Source: Acidipropionibacterium timonense (GTDB taxonomy: Bacteria > Actinomycetota > Actinomycetes > Propionibacteriales > Propionibacteriaceae). From it: DNA of 64,000 bases. Every line of letters starts with the position of its first letter. Within the stretch, counting starts at the first letter, position 1. The stretch spans positions 1,274,005 to 1,338,004 of the forward strand of contig NZ_LR027558.1 in assembly GCF_900605005.1 (NCBI RefSeq), read 5' to 3'. Of the stretch, positions 63,985-64,000 are shown piece by piece. Under the pieces are notes generated by a model that saw nothing but the letters and a program-made list of their open reading frames with translations, did no database searches and was not told the origin of the DNA. A program made the translations under genes and the position numbers.

Positions 63985-64000
63985 GCCCGCGGCGGCTGGC
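63981..64000 (+). CDS. Start of the next gene (partial; possibly rsgA)
   Basis: An ATG overlapping the aroA stop (ATGA) opens a frame reading MSPRRLA that runs off the window. In related actinobacteria the GTPase rsgA follows aroA (Rv3228); seven codons cannot confirm this. Confidence 0.4.

Overview
The window is about 64 kb of very GC-rich DNA with dense, mostly operonic genes and many GTG starts. It carries WhiB1, NucS, GlgE, the Kgd-type 2-oxoglutarate decarboxylase, SigH with its zinc anti-sigma factor, and PdtaS, which together place it in the Actinomycetota. A methylmalonyl-CoA epimerase and a PduO adenosyltransferase fit a propionate-forming relative (Propionibacteriaceae would suit), but the sequence alone does not fix the genus. 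I see no CRISPR array, insertion sequence, prophage or defence island. It looks like a stable core chromosome arm.

Layout. 0.1-3.4 kb (minus): iscS, mnmA and a MetE-like protein, i.e. sulfur supply and tRNA thiolation. 3.5-13.2 kb (plus): an alpha-glucan operon glgX-glgE-treS-mak-glgB that joins trehalose to glycogen through maltose 1-phosphate. 13.2-18.7 kb: an EIIBCA sugar PTS convergent with a GH65 phosphorylase and a beta-phosphoglucomutase, probably a disaccharide uptake and phosphorolysis module. 18.8-25.2 kb: a thioredoxin-like/TPR protein without active-site cysteines, phosphoglucomutase, a PH-domain membrane protein, methylmalonyl-CoA epimerase, a 41-bp tandem repeat, a polar coiled-coil protein and nucS. 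25.3-31 kb: a more accessory stretch (small membrane protein, zinc-ribbon protein, alpha/beta hydrolase, an oxidoreductase with its centre deleted, an acetolactate-synthase-like enzyme, a VIT-family transporter, a cyclophilin lipoprotein). 31-52 kb: pduO, a DUF2550 protein, the complete ATP synthase operon atpI-atpZ-atpBEFHAGDC, then wecA, sua5, prmC, prfA, rpmE, rho and lysA-hom-thrC-thrB, followed by tRNA-Arg(CCG). 52-58 kb: a polyprenol-dependent mannosyltransferase, kgd and small proteins. 58.4-64 kb: whiB1, pdtaS, bL37, sigH-rshA, doxX and aroA. From memory, the order from about 11 to 52 kb mirrors Mycobacterium tuberculosis Rv1327c to Rv1292, and the end mirrors Rv3219 to Rv3227.

How it works together. 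The central theme is carbon and energy: glucan and trehalose storage, sugar PTS, the TCA branch point (Kgd), ATP synthase, and redox sensing (WhiB1, SigH/RshA). Three CRP/GlxR-type palindromes with the core GTGA-N6-(T/G)CAC lie in front of atpI, kgd and whiB1, suggesting that one cyclic-AMP regulator links them. At least eleven genes have a -10 hexamer TANNNT exactly 6-8 nt before the start codon and so are probably read from leaderless mRNAs. SigH has both a leaderless housekeeping-type promoter and an upstream SigH/SigR-type promoter that could give a longer isoform. The most unusual DNA is a set of short tandem repeats (41, 33, 27, 15 and 14 bp units) in intergenic or N-terminal coding positions.
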